Source: Hippasteria phrygiana (lineage: Eukaryota > Echinodermata > Asteroidea > Valvatida > Goniasteridae). From it: a DNA stretch of 64,000 nucleotides. Below are positions 46,439-59,307 of this stretch, one piece after another (positions within the stretch are counted from its first letter, which is position 1; each line of letters begins with the position of its first letter). Location of the stretch: NCBI GenBank assembly GCA_037893225.1, contig JAZGUH010000731.1, forward strand, positions 620,001 through 684,000, written 5' to 3'. The notes beneath the pieces are model-generated. The model did not search any database. It saw only the letters and a list, made by a program, of their open reading frames with translations, and was not told the origin of the DNA. The translations under genes and the position numbers were made by a program.

Positions 46439-49400
46439 AAACGTCCAACTCGTCCGCAGTTCAGCATTTGAAGGCCATTCTGATATCAAACGGCAAGAGT
46501 TGAGGTAGTGATTACCCAGAATGCACTATGAAAAAAAAAAAAAATCTTGTGCCATTTTTTTCCTTTGGCAAATGTCCAGTAAAACTCAGCATGCTGGAAC
46601 ACTTTAAATTGCACCCGGGGTGAGAATGGGAACCGGTTGAATGTGGATACCAGGACACCCACTGAAAAATCCCCAGTTCTCATTGGCTGCAGCATGTCAT
46701 ACATATGCATGAGAATGCCGTTACAGCTGCAGACGTTTTGCACTCTACAATGAAAGTCCTTCTTTCTCAGGTGAAAAAAGACAAACTCAGGCTTATTACT
46801 GCTGAGGTCACAAGGTCAAATGTCATGACCCAGGAGACATTGCCCTGCAGTTGCTGCATGCCTGCTACATTCAACCGAGGAATGACATTTTGAAGATAAG
46901 ATGTGTGGTCATTTCCCAACATGCAGCGGGAGAAAAATACAAAATGGCTACCCTGGGGTAGGACTGCAATACCACCCTCTGCGAGTGATGTCAGTAGTGG
47001 TCCTGTAAAAAGTATATGATTACCCAGAATGCAAAGGATAAGAAAATTTCAAGCAAGCAAACCGCCAAGCAGTTACTTAAGTACACGATCAGCTGTGGAA
47101 AGATGCATACCTCCCTCACCTGGCCTTTGTCAAAGATTTCTGTTACAAGGACCCAATTTCATGAATTATGTAATGCTGTAGCGCTTATAGCCTACCATTC
47201 TTTGCTAACCAAGCCAGCATTTGAACTTGCTTATAATTACATGGTAACAAAATATGTTTGGTCTTTGTTTCACGGAGCTACTAAGCACCAAGCTTTGCTG
47301 AGCATGAAAATTATTCTTGATAAAAACAGAATTACCAACCAAATTTTTACATACATGTATTGCTTGTGACTGGTATTCAGCTGTTGTTTACTTTAGGCAT
47401 GGACTTTTTTGGCTGGTAACCTGTTTTTACTAAGGAAGACATTTCTGTGCTAAGCAAATTTTTGTTGCGCTTGGAAGTTCTATGAAATTGGCCCCTGTCC
47501 CACAAGAGAGTAATATTTGTTTTCATTGGTAAGAAAAATTTTTTTTTATCATGCTGTCAGAAAATGTGGTGCTTTTCTATTGGTCAGTATATCTGTAGGA
47601 ATATACTAAGTACCGGTATTACACAGAAATTTGTTATCCCATGATGCATCGGTGATATGACGTGATTTGTGATTGGTTACTGTGTGATCTTAAATCCCAC
47701 CAAAATTGTCAGAGCATTGACGCGATTCACCTTCAGATGTATCCATGTGAGATTTTTTTTTTACTGTTGCTCGTAAAAAGTAAGGTCTCTGTTAAGATTG
47801 ATGTTGCAATCCACCGTGTCAGATTAAAATGTATATTTAGAAATTCAAGAGATTGTACAGTATACTTTAGTATGTGTACAAAAGACATTTTTGATGTTTA
47901 TTAGGTTATTAAAACCATACCCCCCCCCCCCCCATGATTTACTGAGAACCTTTTCCCATCCTATGGCAAACTCTGGATTCTGGATTTTGATTCTGGTGGT
48001 TGATTTTGGTGGTATGCCTGACAATCAGTTTAAGGGTGCAGTACCCATTCTAACAGATTCTAACAAAACATGCTGTATGGTTTTAATGGGTTGAGTTCGG
48101 TTAGGGTTAATAAAGATGTTAGAATTTGTAGACACTTCACTGGATATAATTTGTCTTGATTGACAGGTTTGTATAAAAACCTTGTCCACATCTCGAGGTT
48201 GGACCCCAGTTGAATCCCAAAATTTGATCCTGTTCACACTTGCACCATTTCAGTCTGGTGTAGAACTTGAAACCAACCCTAATGTGTGTGTTGGATGTTT
48301 TTTGCAGAATCAAAAAAAAAAGAATATCCTATTGATCTCCTGCTGGTTGTTCTCATGGATGCCATCTTGTGTGGACCTACAGTTGCTGTTGAAAGTTGAC
48401 ATACGCTGCAGTCCTGCTAACAAATTCCTAATTCAAATTCCTAATTCCTAATTCATTCCAAAGTTGTGAACAAATGAGGAAGGCAGGGGTGAGATTTGTC
48501 AGGATTTTTCCTGATTTCAGGATTTTTTGTCGGGATTTCAGAATTAAAAAAAAAATCTCTTTTGCAATCTGGAATTCCTGAGGTGTTGTCCTAAAGTTGT
48601 TACCTGTAAAATATTAAGGGGGTGGGTGCCTTTAGGCAAATACAAACTATATGTTGATCTGGGGTCCTCCTGGATTTTTCATGGATTTTTCGTGGATTTC
48701 GTGGAATTTTCATTTTTGGCCAATCTCATCCCTGGAAAGGACTTTGATACATTATTATTTACAATAAAAAATTCCAAGGAAAAAAATTACTCTAAAATAT
48801 TTTCTATCCAAGTGTATGTAAACTGGGAGTTTGAGTATTGAATGTACCACCAATTAAATAATGTTGCCTACCTCCCCCCCCCCCCTTTACTGATAGTGGC
48901 ACCGATATTCTATGGGGAAACAATGGTTTTTGCTTTTTATTTATGAATGATTTTGTTTAAAAATTACAAGGGGTTTGAGTTGAAAAGGATTTGTACAGTT
49001 TCCATGCAATTGTGAAATCTGAAATGTAATTGTGTAATATAATTTAAACCTAACTCTATATCAGCCCTCCATCATGTCCAAAAAGAAGTTCTTTATTTTT
49101 TTGATTTTGTATCTGAATAATGTTGTGCATGAATTTTGTATGGACATAAGGTATTATTACATGTATATAGGTATGCTGGGTAGCGAGATTTTGCATATAT
49201 TCGCACAGTGACTGCGTTTTTAATGTTAGAACAATTTTGTTGACATTTTTACATTTTGAGAATTTGCTGTTTTTTTTATATGTTTTCAATTCAGTTATTT
49301 AATGCCTTCGTATCAGTATGTGTAAAAAAAATTGTCACTGCGTTATTTATTTTCTGGAACAGGTTTCTAGGACATGTGTTTTGGGGGGATCGAAATGTAT

Positions 49401-49530
49401 GTTGAGAAATGGAGATTAGAGCTATGTCGCTCGGTGCATATATATGTTTGCATTTTAAGGATATATACATCTACATGTTTGTGTAGTGCTTACAAAAACT
49501 AATTTCATGGCATGAAAATATCTTATACCA
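46439..49530 (+). other. 3' UTR / intergenic, no clathrin leg exons
   Basis: Searched by eye in all plus frames for clathrin leg motifs (for example AGAEELF, NYxEAAKVAA); none found. Candidate AATAAA at 48763. A right-hand GGTTAGGGTTAA end is at 48099-48111. Poly-C runs near 47921 and 48876. Confidence 0.5.
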
Positions 49531-50076
49531 GCTGTCGATTTCACGAAACCTTGCACAATTGCATAACTCCACTAATGCCACATTTAAATAATTGATTTCA
49601 TGAAAGTTACGCAGTGTGTAAATCAGTGACTTGCACCACAAATTATGACGTAAATTTTACGCTTGTTTTAGGTAGCGTAAGTTGTCCGCACAAATACTGT
49701 AATGACTTAAATAGCTGAGTGTGAGCATCATAGAGCCGTTAGTTGCTCAAGTCATTTATTAAATTCACTAGATTATTTCAGAGGTTAATGAAATGATCAT
49801 CTGCTGCAGGTTTATCTGTGAGGTATTTCTGAACGTTTCCGCCAATTTTTTTGGAGTGAAGCACCTGAAAAGTTTCAACATGGCACCGCCATAGTTATTT
49901 CCATGAATTTTTATTGATGTACTTAAACGGTCATCGCAAAAGCCGCATTCAGCCTCTTCCGCGATGTATAAAACAAATAAAATATTGGATCGTAAGGATA
50001 TGACGCAGCTGCGCAACATGTGCCATGAGTCCTACGCCATGGCGTATGTTATGCATCGTTTCGTGAAATCGGCTGC
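49531..50076. mobile_element. MITE with GCnGYCGATTTCACGAAAC ends
   Basis: GCTGTCGATTTCACGAAACC at 49531 and the inverse of GCAGCCGATTTCACGAAACG ending 50076; 18 of 20 match. Contains a minus-strand 83-aa ORF without recognised similarity. Confidence 0.7.
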
Positions 50077-50116
50077 TAAAAACATACATTCACTTTCAAG
50101 CAAGTAAAACTTCAAG

Positions 50117-50406
50117 AATAAGCCAGTTCGGTATTCCAACTGCGCATGTGCACAACAAGATTTGACGATTTTTCTCTCGGGGAAAAATGTGGCAGATAAA
50201 TGCACACAAGGCTGTGGGGGACGTGGTAACCGAATCTGCATTCTGTGCAATTTGTTTATGCAATCGAAAAGACGATGGAAACACAATGTCACTTGAGAAC
50301 ACGACGATCGCTCTTTTGCACGCATACGATGAAATGTTTCTCCCGAAAGAAAAATTGTCAAATCTTGATGTGCACATGCGCAGTTGGAATACCGAACTGG
50401 CTTATT
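50117..50406 (+). mobile_element. MITE with ~50-bp near-perfect inverted ends and 74-aa ORF
   Basis: AATAAGCCAGTTCGGTATTC onward for 50 bp at 50117, its inverse at 50357-50406 with one difference seen. The ORF 50187-50411 (MWQINAHKAVGDVV..., ending WNTELAYC) spans the interior and runs into the right arm. No recognised domain. Confidence 0.85.
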
Positions 50407-51624
50407 GTTAGACTTGCTTTGCATCAGGGCCCAATTTCATGGAATCCGTAATCTCTGATTCTCTGCTAACAACCTGCAATTCTTTGCTGATAACCCCCAA
50501 GAGTACAGAATCCTTTATTGCAGGATCTGTGCACGCTCTCAAGTCAAAATTCCTTGCTGTCCTATAGTTCGCGACGATTCTTCGCTAACCGTTATGGATT
50601 CCATGAAACTTGCCCCTGATCTGAATTTCCTTACACTCTTTATGTACAAAAATAAACATACCTGTACTATGTACAGGGTTATTATTTAGCCAAAAATTGC
50701 CCACAGATTTGGACACTAAAATCGGTAAATCTTTGGATTTGCAAATTGAATTGAAAAAATGCTTGGTACGACTGGTGTTTTTAAAAGAAATATGAAGCAT
50801 GAACAAAATTTTCACGAGTGATTTGTAACTCTTGAGGTCTGTGTTGAGGCACGGTTCTAATCCGAACAGTTAGGAGGGTAAAAAATATGTCTGCGAAGTC
50901 ATCCAGTTTTTGAGAACCTGCTGTTTTAAAAACAAAATTACAAATGTTGAATTTGCTGTTTGGGGAAATTATTCCAAAAATTTCAGAAAAATGTATGAAT
51001 TTTTTTTTTATTATGATTTTGAGTGGATAATCTAAATTAGGGGTGGGGTTATATAGCCCCTTTCCCTTAAAACCATGCCTGCTTACATTTGTTTTGGGGT
51101 TCTTGCCAACCAATATTTTAGTTAACAGATTTATGATGAATATTTACTGTACAATAACAGACGTGTTACCATAGTGTTTGTAATGCTTTTTGTATATTCA
51201 CATGTACATGTATATCGGGTATTTTTGCATCACAATCCACTCTAAGGTTGTACGTACGTGTATAAGAACGAGCAGTGACCATTTGTCGACAACTGGTCGA
51301 TTTTTACCTGGTACCCAGTATGTATTTCATGTAGAGGTTACCATGGAAAATCAACTAACGGTTGACAGTATAATCACTGTTCAAACTTGCTCTAAGTTGC
51401 ATACACAGAGCAAGCAAGTATGAACTAAATGCACATTGTAAATAAGATGTGGAACAAAAGGCTACTTGTAAATGGTTTGTAACAAAATGTATTGTCCATT
51501 TTTAAAGACCTGTACAGGTTCAGCTATGCTACAATGTATTAACGGGGGAAAAACATTTGAACACGTTATGAATGATCATGTGATATATGATATAGCACTT
51601 GTTTGTAATTGTGATCCTGTAAAT
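50407..51624 (+). other. Intergenic, no gene seen
   Basis: AT-rich. A CCAATTTCATGGAATCC / GGATTCCATGAAACTTGCCCC pair at 50432-50620 suggests another fold-back element. Nothing coding. Confidence 0.5.
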
Positions 51625-52076
51625 GTGACCCACTCTGCAAAAAGGGCAATTATGTTGCAAAATTTGAAAATAGTGTTTTATATACAATGTATAGCTGGAA
51701 AGGCCATTTTATGAGCTTTCATATGGTATATGTCTGATCCCTGTAGCATTTTGCATTCGCGAGATATTTGGAAATTTGCATGTTTGTTTTCAGAAATTTC
51801 TTGAAATGACTTAAGGAGAAACAAGCCATTTAATCAAACAAAAAGCAAAGCAATAGATTGAAGCACTCGACACAAACAGATTATTTTTCCTACTTTATTT
51901 ACTGAAATCATAGATTTTGGTTATGAACTAGGATAATATAGGTATCAAAGATGCAAAAAAATCTCTCCCTTAAAAATCACTTGTTTGAAGAATTGTTCAC
52001 CCTCTTCACATAAAACGACCCATTACGCGTAAAAGCATACAGCGACTTATGTGCCCTTTTTGCAGAGCTGGTCACA
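51625..52076. mobile_element. GTGACC-type MITE, copy 2
   Basis: GTGACCCACTCTGCAAAAAG to CTTTTTGCAGAGCTGGTCAC, flanked by AAAT on both sides. Full-length homologue of 3916-4341. Confidence 0.82.
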
Positions 52077-53496
52077 AATGTGATTGGTTGATATCCAATG
52101 GACTTTCAGACTACAATGGTTGCATGGGTAGTATGTGTGGCTACCTTTGAGAAAAAAAAAGATCTGTGGTTGCACCCTTCAAATTGTCATACATGTAACC
52201 ATCAAACCCGTGGGAAATTTATAAGAAACTGATTACTTGTACTATTGGTCATGGTTAGACTTGCAACTTCTATTTGTAGTACATTCAGTACAAAATAGGC
52301 ATGGACTACCTATTTAGCAGAAAGGACATGTCTTATTCAAGCCTAAATCAAATTAAATCTCTGGTGTAATTGTGGAAAGTAGGTATTGATTTTTGTTTCA
52401 TTTGGAATGAAGAAATGTGGCAATGTGATCAGACATCTAAAGAAAAGTGGCAGTGACATCTGATTTATTATCAGCCAAAGAAATCGTGTAATGAAATATT
52501 TGTTTCATTTCTGAGTTTTTTTATTTTTTATGAATAAGCATAAGTATTCAGTGAATCATTTTTTAAGTGGAATATGAACTGTTGTTGCTTTGCAGTTCTG
52601 ATTTTGTTGTGATAAAATGTTAGTGATTTCTTTTCTTGAATGCTATTAGTTTTAGTGCAAATTATCTTAACTCACAAGTGACCTTGAGTTTGACCCCTTA
52701 CAAATGTCAGTCTTTCTTAGTTATGATGTAACTTAAGGATCAAGAGTGCAATTACTTTTGAAGAAAACCTAATATGACAAGTTTTGTGCAATTTCAAGTA
52801 TGGTGAGAAAAATTTGACGTGTATGAGCAAGTAGTGTTCATCGACAAATCATAGTGGCCTATATTTGAAACTCAAGAAGTAATAGATTTGTTTTAAGATT
52901 TTTTTTTTTTTTTACACATTAGCTGCAAGAATGGTACCATAAAAAAAAATGTCCGTTTGCAAATGTGTTAATATTGTGTGAAGTACATTGTTAAATTATA
53001 GTCAAGATCTTTGTTTTTGTCTCGTTGTGGCATTTGCTTTGTTGGGATAAGATCCATATTTTGTACATTAGGAAAAGGAGGAATGTAATTAAAGCATGCA
53101 GTAAGTAATAGCAGGGTAATATGAACGTGAAGTTGATTTTATTTAAGGTTTAATTTAATAAGGAAGTATTATATTCAGGATGGTATGTACTTCTTTTTAA
53201 GGCCAGTGCAAGGCCAGTGATTGCATGTGTATTGTGTACATGGTTTTTATTTATAAAAAAAATAAATTAAGAGGCCAGGTGACACCTCTGTACCCAGATT
53301 CAATTGCTTTTAAGTCACATCCAATTTTGAACGTCATCTGAAGTGGGACAGTCTGTACAAACAAGTGCCAACTCGGTGAAAATTATTTGGTTTTATCTCG
53401 GCTTGTGACCAACTTTGGAGGAAAACAGGAATAAAAACTATTAACCCAGTGTGTAAATTGTCATGTTTGACAGGATTTTTTCTTTCTTTTGTTTTT
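52077..53496 (+). other. Intergenic, no gene seen
   Basis: AT-rich, homopolymers, AATAAA near 53260. No ORF with family similarity. Confidence 0.55.
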
Positions 53497-53700
53497 CTAA
53501 AATTTAACACCTCTGATAGCAAATTGTCTCGCGGTACGTAAATCTTGTCGCAAACTGTCCACCTCATGATGAATCCTTTCACGCAAATCCTGCATGTTGT
53601 GTGGAGGGGTGCTGAAAACTTTGTTCTTCAAATGACCCCACAAAAAAGATGTCGCAGGGGGTGAGGTCTGGTGACCTTGGGGGCCATTCAACAAGGTGGT
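53497..53700 (-). pseudogene. Mariner/IS630-type transposase C-terminal relic, frameshifted
   Basis: In one minus-strand frame WPPRSPDLTPCD (third catalytic Asp context), then a one-base shift near 53640-53655 moves to a second frame reading FLWGHLKNKVFSTPPHNMQ and LRERIHHEVDSLRQD. This order is typical of mariner-like and related IS630 transposases. Only the last ~60 residues remain; non-functional. Confidence 0.8.
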
Positions 53701-54543
53701 TCAGAACAATCATGCAAGTTTAATTTAAATGAATAATTGTTAAATTGCATGGTTTAAACGTACAATCGCATGCAAATGGTTAATTGAATGTTGATCTTAA
53801 ACGTGCATTCAAATTTGTGCAAAAATGGGCTAAATTGGCCGGGAAAACCTATATATTCATTGTGGTGAATTTTGGAAAATATATATATATTTTTTTTTGG
53901 GGGGGGGGTGGGGGTTTACAAGGTAGAAAACTATAAATGACCTTACACATTAAATATGACATGGCACATTAGTTCGTTTGGTCCCGGGTTAGGACGTCAA
54001 GTCCAGAGACAATCGGATGGCATGGAGCTATACAAGCATGAACTGCTTGCTGTATGGTAATGCCTTGCATTGTAATGCACAGTGCAAACAGAAATCCTGC
54101 GTATGTTTGTTCCTTGTTATATTTTGTCATACATTATTCTTTTCTTCTCTGAATGTTTTACAATGTCACTGGAATCAGAGCTCATAAATGGTTTTGGGAC
54201 ATTTGATAATTAATTTGGAAAGTAACCAAATATGGAAAAATCTTTTGAGATTACATTTTTTTTTAACTCAGTCATAAAAACACATCATGTAAAAAAGGCA
54301 AAAGAGAACATTGTCATGAAGCATATAGACTGGAAAGTATTTGTTCCATATCCCTCTTCCACCCCAACCAACAGCAGCAGAACACTTATGAAAGTGGGGG
54401 GGGGGGGGGGGCTAAAGCAGTGCCGGTGCTGAACTGGCAAAAGTGGGGGGGGGGGGGGCTAAGGCACCCAACTCTTCCTGTTTCACTGCCACCCGAGCCC
54501 AACCCCACCCCAGCCAAGGACCCTCCCCATCCTCGCCACTACA
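53701..54543 (+). other. Intergenic with poly-G tracts
   Basis: G runs at about 53895, 54397 and 54446, the last two within a short duplication (AGTGGGG...GGGGCTAA). No gene. Confidence 0.55.
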
Positions 54544-54852
54544 GGGTGGTTAAAAAAAGGTTAACCCAAGTTTAAGGTGATTGTTCACCCACCTCCTACA
54601 ATTCCAGAGAATTTATGTTTACCTAGTGTTGATGAGTAGGGTGTTTAGAAATAATCCTGAAAAAATGCTAGGTGTAGCTTAATTGGATCTCAAGATATAT
54701 GGTCCATTAAAGATGGCATGTACAATACTGGCTTGTCCATGGGAGCTTCTTACCTTCAACATGCTTCATTTACAATGAAGTTCCCATGGACAAGCCAGGT
54801 TTGTAGTAGGTGGTTACCTTAAACTTGGGTTAACTTTTTTTTTAACCACCCC
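54544..54852. mobile_element. MITE, ~309 bp, with central hairpin
   Basis: GGGTGGTTAAAAAAAGGTTA..CCCAAGTTTAAGGT at the left and its inverse at the right. Centre contains GGCTTGTCCATGGGA and TCCCATGGACAAGCC. Confidence 0.78.
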
Positions 54853-54922
54853 AGGCCTGCAGACAACATCCCCACCATGCATGTAAACATGCACAAAGCG
54901 TGACATGATTTCTTCATAGGTC

Positions 54923-55075
54923 TATTAAAACCCCTGGGTGCTGGGGTACCATGCCCGGCCAAGCGAAACAGACACAATGATCCAACAATGGATTGAAAAT
55001 GCAGAGAATGTGTGGTAGACGTCATCCGGCCTGGTGGTAATTGTCTGTAGACGTTTTCCGGATGCAAGGGGTTAA
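54923..55075 (-). repeat. CGCTTGGCTGCACA repeat, copy 3, truncated
   Basis: Contains inverse TCATTGTGTCTGTTTCGCTTGG and GATGACGTCTACCAC-type motifs, and ends AAGGGGTTAA at 55075, as in 41103-41327. Confidence 0.55.
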
Positions 55076-55080
55076 AAAGC

Positions 55081-55715
55081 TTGTAACACCTCCAATCCCC
55101 CACCCCCCACCCCCCCACTTAAAAAAAACCCAACATTTGTGTGCAACCCTGGGTGCCCTCACCCCACCCAAACAATTTGACCCTAGTTACATGTACATCG
55201 CTGAACAATGAACTCATACAGAAATACAATCCAGAACAATAATTTGTCATCAAATAATGCTTTATTTGCATAATACATGTAATTATCAATACTAAATGCC
55301 TGTAAAAGGGCTTTCATATTTACAAGGATCTGAAAACTTTGTAATACATATTAAAAATCTCAACCACTGTGAAAATTTAATATTTTCATCTAAAACAGTG
55401 AGCACACTTTCTATCCATCACTAATTATGATCATTATTGATTCGTTATTCAATGATAGTCTACACAATGTATATAAATTTACATGTAATCTTATAAAGCT
55501 TTGATCAAAGTCAATAATTTCTCATCTAAAATATCATTTCCAAAAAGTGCACTTGTACTAGAGAATATCAAGAACACCACTTTGACACACACTGATGTTC
55601 AAACAATTTAAAATAATGATTCAAAGGAACCATTAATCTTGGTTTTTCTTTTAACATTGGCTAAGTGCCTTGGAGCATGATTTATTTTATGGACGGGTGC
55701 TACATAAATATTAAC

Positions 55716-55752
<37 letters not shown>

Positions 55753-57465
55753 AATCACTCTAAACACCTCTTATAAACATGGCAATATCAAAATCACACT
55801 TTTCATCATTTCAATATAATGCACTATTAAAATGTGTATTTCACCAACAAAATCTTTACACAAATGAATGATACAATATACATGTATACCTGTTATTAAA
55901 ATATATAATCATACAATTTTATCTAAAATCATAAAATTTTACCTAAAATCATCCAAATATAATTGTATTTCAGCACACAATACGGTTATAGAATTTTATA
56001 ATGAATAATTATATACTGCATAATTATATACTGATCTAAAAATCTGACAGATAGAATCATGAAAAATGAATGATTTGGCAACAAAATGCTCAAGTTTATA
56101 CATTTCTAAAAAATCTAAAATTTGTAAATGAAAACACACTTACTGATTGCTTTCAAAAAAGCAATATTTATAATTGGTCATCATGATTGTCAAATCTCAA
56201 GAAAATTCCACAGCAAATTTCATCTACATGTATATGAAGACTAAAGAATACAGAGCATGCACAAACAACATCAAAGTGTGCATTCCTTCTTCAATAAACA
56301 GGCGCTAAATTCTTTAGAAATTAAGACCTAAAGGAAAAGTCCAACTATTTGAATATTCATTTCCTTCATCAGGTACTTCAAAAGTATCATGTTTCTCTTT
56401 AAATCGCACAGCACAATCAAATGTTGCTTTTAAACGACATGCAATTATAAATGAATCAAGATGAAATGTTACATTTAAGATTTTGCATCGCACCTTCCAA
56501 GAAAGAACTTCTGCATGTAAATTTAATAATTTTTTAAAAGATTTGTTTAATCATGTTAAGAAAGCTGCTTCTAAGGGATTTTTCAACAACTGTCAACATT
56601 TTAATATAATTGTAATGTGTACTACTTTTAAAGACACTGCCCACCTGCAAAATACACTTTAAAACAATGGGATCAATAATGATCAAATTTATTTCTTTAC
56701 ACCGGTCCGTCCGCAATCAAATTGTATGTACCCTCTACACAGGACTCAATAGATATCCACTGGACTAACTCCATTGATTTGAGCATTGGTGTGGTGAACT
56801 CTTGACCGAACTAGTCCGGTGGTCTAGTGATTTTTTTTAAGTCCATTTTTATTAAATCTGGTGAACTGAAAAACATCATTTCTGGAATGGCTATTTTTAG
56901 CTATGAAGCAGGGAGTTTCAGACAGGTTTTTTTCAGACCAACTCCCCCCCCCCCCCCCCCCCCCCCCAGGTCAACAAAGAAAAAGATCAAAAAAGCACAC
57001 TGGTATGAAAAACATTGTGTATTCTTTTTGTACCATTGGTCTTGTGAAATACCTTGTCAACATTTCTGAGTCACTAGCCAGGCTGTCTAGTAGATTGTTA
57101 CCTGAAATTTGAGCCCTGCTAGATTAGACAATTTATAGTCTGGACAGTCAAGCGGTTTCTCTTCAGTTGAAATAAATGTTACAATTACATCTTGAATGGC
57201 AGATAGTAACAGGTTTTTGTTCATCGACTTGAAATATTTTTTGTCATTCTGGTTCTGTGAATTTCTCATGTTACTGATAGTTACAGTTGATGAGAGAATA
57301 TTGGTAAGAACTTCCAGCCTCGAAAATACAGCGCATGCATATTGTACAAACAACATTATACAGTTTACACTTCATTCAAATGATCAAAGTGCAAACACAA
57401 ACTAGCATTTTAAAAATGTGACTGCAGTATTATATGACAAAGCCTGTTTAATTATTGTTTCATCC
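55081..57465 (+). other. Very AT-rich intergenic region
   Basis: (ATT)n microsatellite at about 55721-55751, poly-C at 56944-56967. No ORF with family similarity. Confidence 0.6.
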
Positions 57466-57916
57466 TGGAGCAAGTTCGGGTGCTGCTGACCTAGTCCCTT
57501 TTGTCAATTTGCGATTTAAATCACGCATGCCTGGTCTGTTTTTCCCTCGAACGCGTCTCGTCAATCGACCACGTCAAATCGTTAGTGTGTAGCAGCAACA
57601 ACAAACAAATTCCTCCCGTTTCCGAAAATGTCCGAAATTTTCCGAACTTGTTTTCGGTAACATTCGGCTGTTATCGTTGATGTTCGCAATAACAAAATGT
57701 CTGTCAGGCCCGTTACAGATCCTGGAATTTAAATTCTCAATTATACATGCAAACTGGAAAATCAATGCCATACTCTTCCAGTATTTTGCCGACCGGATTC
57801 CGCAAGACTAAATTTAAATGATGCCACTGACGTCACTCGGACTGACACGTACGTCATGATCTATTTTAAATGGTGGGTTCTACCTGACCTAAGTTCGCCC
57901 AACCGAACTTGCTCCA
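57466..57916. mobile_element. MITE with TGGAGCAAGTTCGG ends
   Basis: TGGAGCAAGTTCGG at the left and its exact inverse at the right. Inner GCTGACCTAG / CTGACCTAAG also echo. 451 bp, non-coding. Confidence 0.7.
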
Positions 57917-58325
57917 TATTGCAAGATTTTTTCAGGAATTGGCAGGGCAGTCTTGGGAGGAACGTGTGGTTTTCTTTCCCCTAAATTAATTTTTCTAGAA
58001 CTTAAGAAGCAACCAAAATCATACACAACCAACTCTCCCATATCCCAACTCAAAGTTACACTTACAGAACTTTCTAAATGCCGACAATCATTGCTTTGTC
58101 ATGAACCAGCACAATATTATGTAGTTTCACAACTACTGAGAATTATCACCGCAAGTAGAACTGATGTTCTTGACTTTTTCTCTTTGTCAAACTAAATGCT
58201 GCTACCGTATATACCACAAGGAATATGAAAATATTGCGGCAAGTTTTAGAATATTTATTTCTCAAAATTGTATTGTTATTTAATCCACATTTCTTGTTCC
58301 AGGATTAACTGCCAAAAAATGAGCT

Positions 58326-59307
58326 TTAACCTCCCGTCTTAGCTTTCTGCTTTTTTGTTTCTTTCTCTACCTTTGGTGCTTCTGGGCGTTTCTGACCCCC
58401 AGTACCAGATTGTTTGGCCTGTTCTGGCTTCCCACCCTGACCTCTGCCTTCCATTCTTATTTTTTCCTTGGACTTTGTCTCTTTCGGAGCGCGCTCCTCT
58501 TGCTCAACTTTCTTCTCTTTTTTGACATCCTTAGCATCTTCTCTCTGCTCTTTCTTTTCAATCTTAACTCTTTCCTCTTTTCTCTGTTCCGCCTCCTTCC
58601 CTTCCCCACCATCCTTAACTCTTACCTCCTCTTTCTTTACATGTTTCTCAGTTTTGCTCTTCTGGTGTTTATCCCCCGTCTTCTTTCCTTCTTCATCTTT
58701 CTTGGGTTTCACATCCTCACCTGGGGATGCTTTCTTCTCTGTCTTGTCTTCTTTTATTGGATGCTCATCTTTCTTTGATGTCTCCTTCTTGTCTTGTCCA
58801 CTTGTCTCCTTCCTTTCTTCTTCCTTTTCTGATCTTCTTGGCTTTGCATCTGCATCCTGAGATGCTTTCCTCTCCATCTTCTGATCCTTAGTTGACTGCT
58901 TCTCCTTCTTCTTCTCACTTGGCTTAGAAGCTTTCTTCTTTGCTTCGTCCTTCAGGCTTGCTTTCGCTTTCCCATCGGCACTTCCCGTCTCTTTCTTTTT
59001 TTCTGTCTTCATCTTCCCTCCTTCCTCCCTGCCTCCTACAGTCTCCTCCTTATCCTTAGTCCTGTCCCCAGACACTTGCATCGACTCCAGACCATTTCTC
59101 AGGCTTATCAAGATGTCCTTGTGTGTTTCCCTGAGATTTTTCTCCACAAACATCTTCGCCAGCCAGGGGCACGTCACAGTCAGTTCCTCAGTGAGAAACG
59201 TCCCAGGCATTGCCCTACCCTCACGCCTCTCGAAGGTTAATCGGCCTTGGACTTTCAGTAGATAGCCGCGGAGAAACCCAAAGTTATACAAAAACTCTTT
59301 GTTTGGT
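58326..59307 (-). CDS. Unknown K-rich protein, terminal exon
   Basis: Frame continues from the previous exon through the codon split AA|A. Ends KQKAKTGG-TAA. The charged tail begins around residue GDRTKDKEE. Plus-strand ORFs over it (Ser/Phe/Leu-rich) are shadows. Confidence 0.8.

Noticed and set aside
47016..47369. 117-aa plus-strand ORF
   Set aside because: No family similarity, AT-rich codons, no splice context; likely chance.
50032..50424. 130-aa minus-strand ORF
   Set aside because: Runs across two adjacent MITEs and their arms.
46439..58325. Further clathrin leg exons downstream
   Set aside because: No plus-strand ORF shows clathrin leg motifs, and exon 8 ends in a stop without a convincing donor.
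58410..58860. Plus-strand Ser/Phe/Leu-rich ORFs
   Set aside because: Complement of the Lys/Glu-rich exon on the minus strand.
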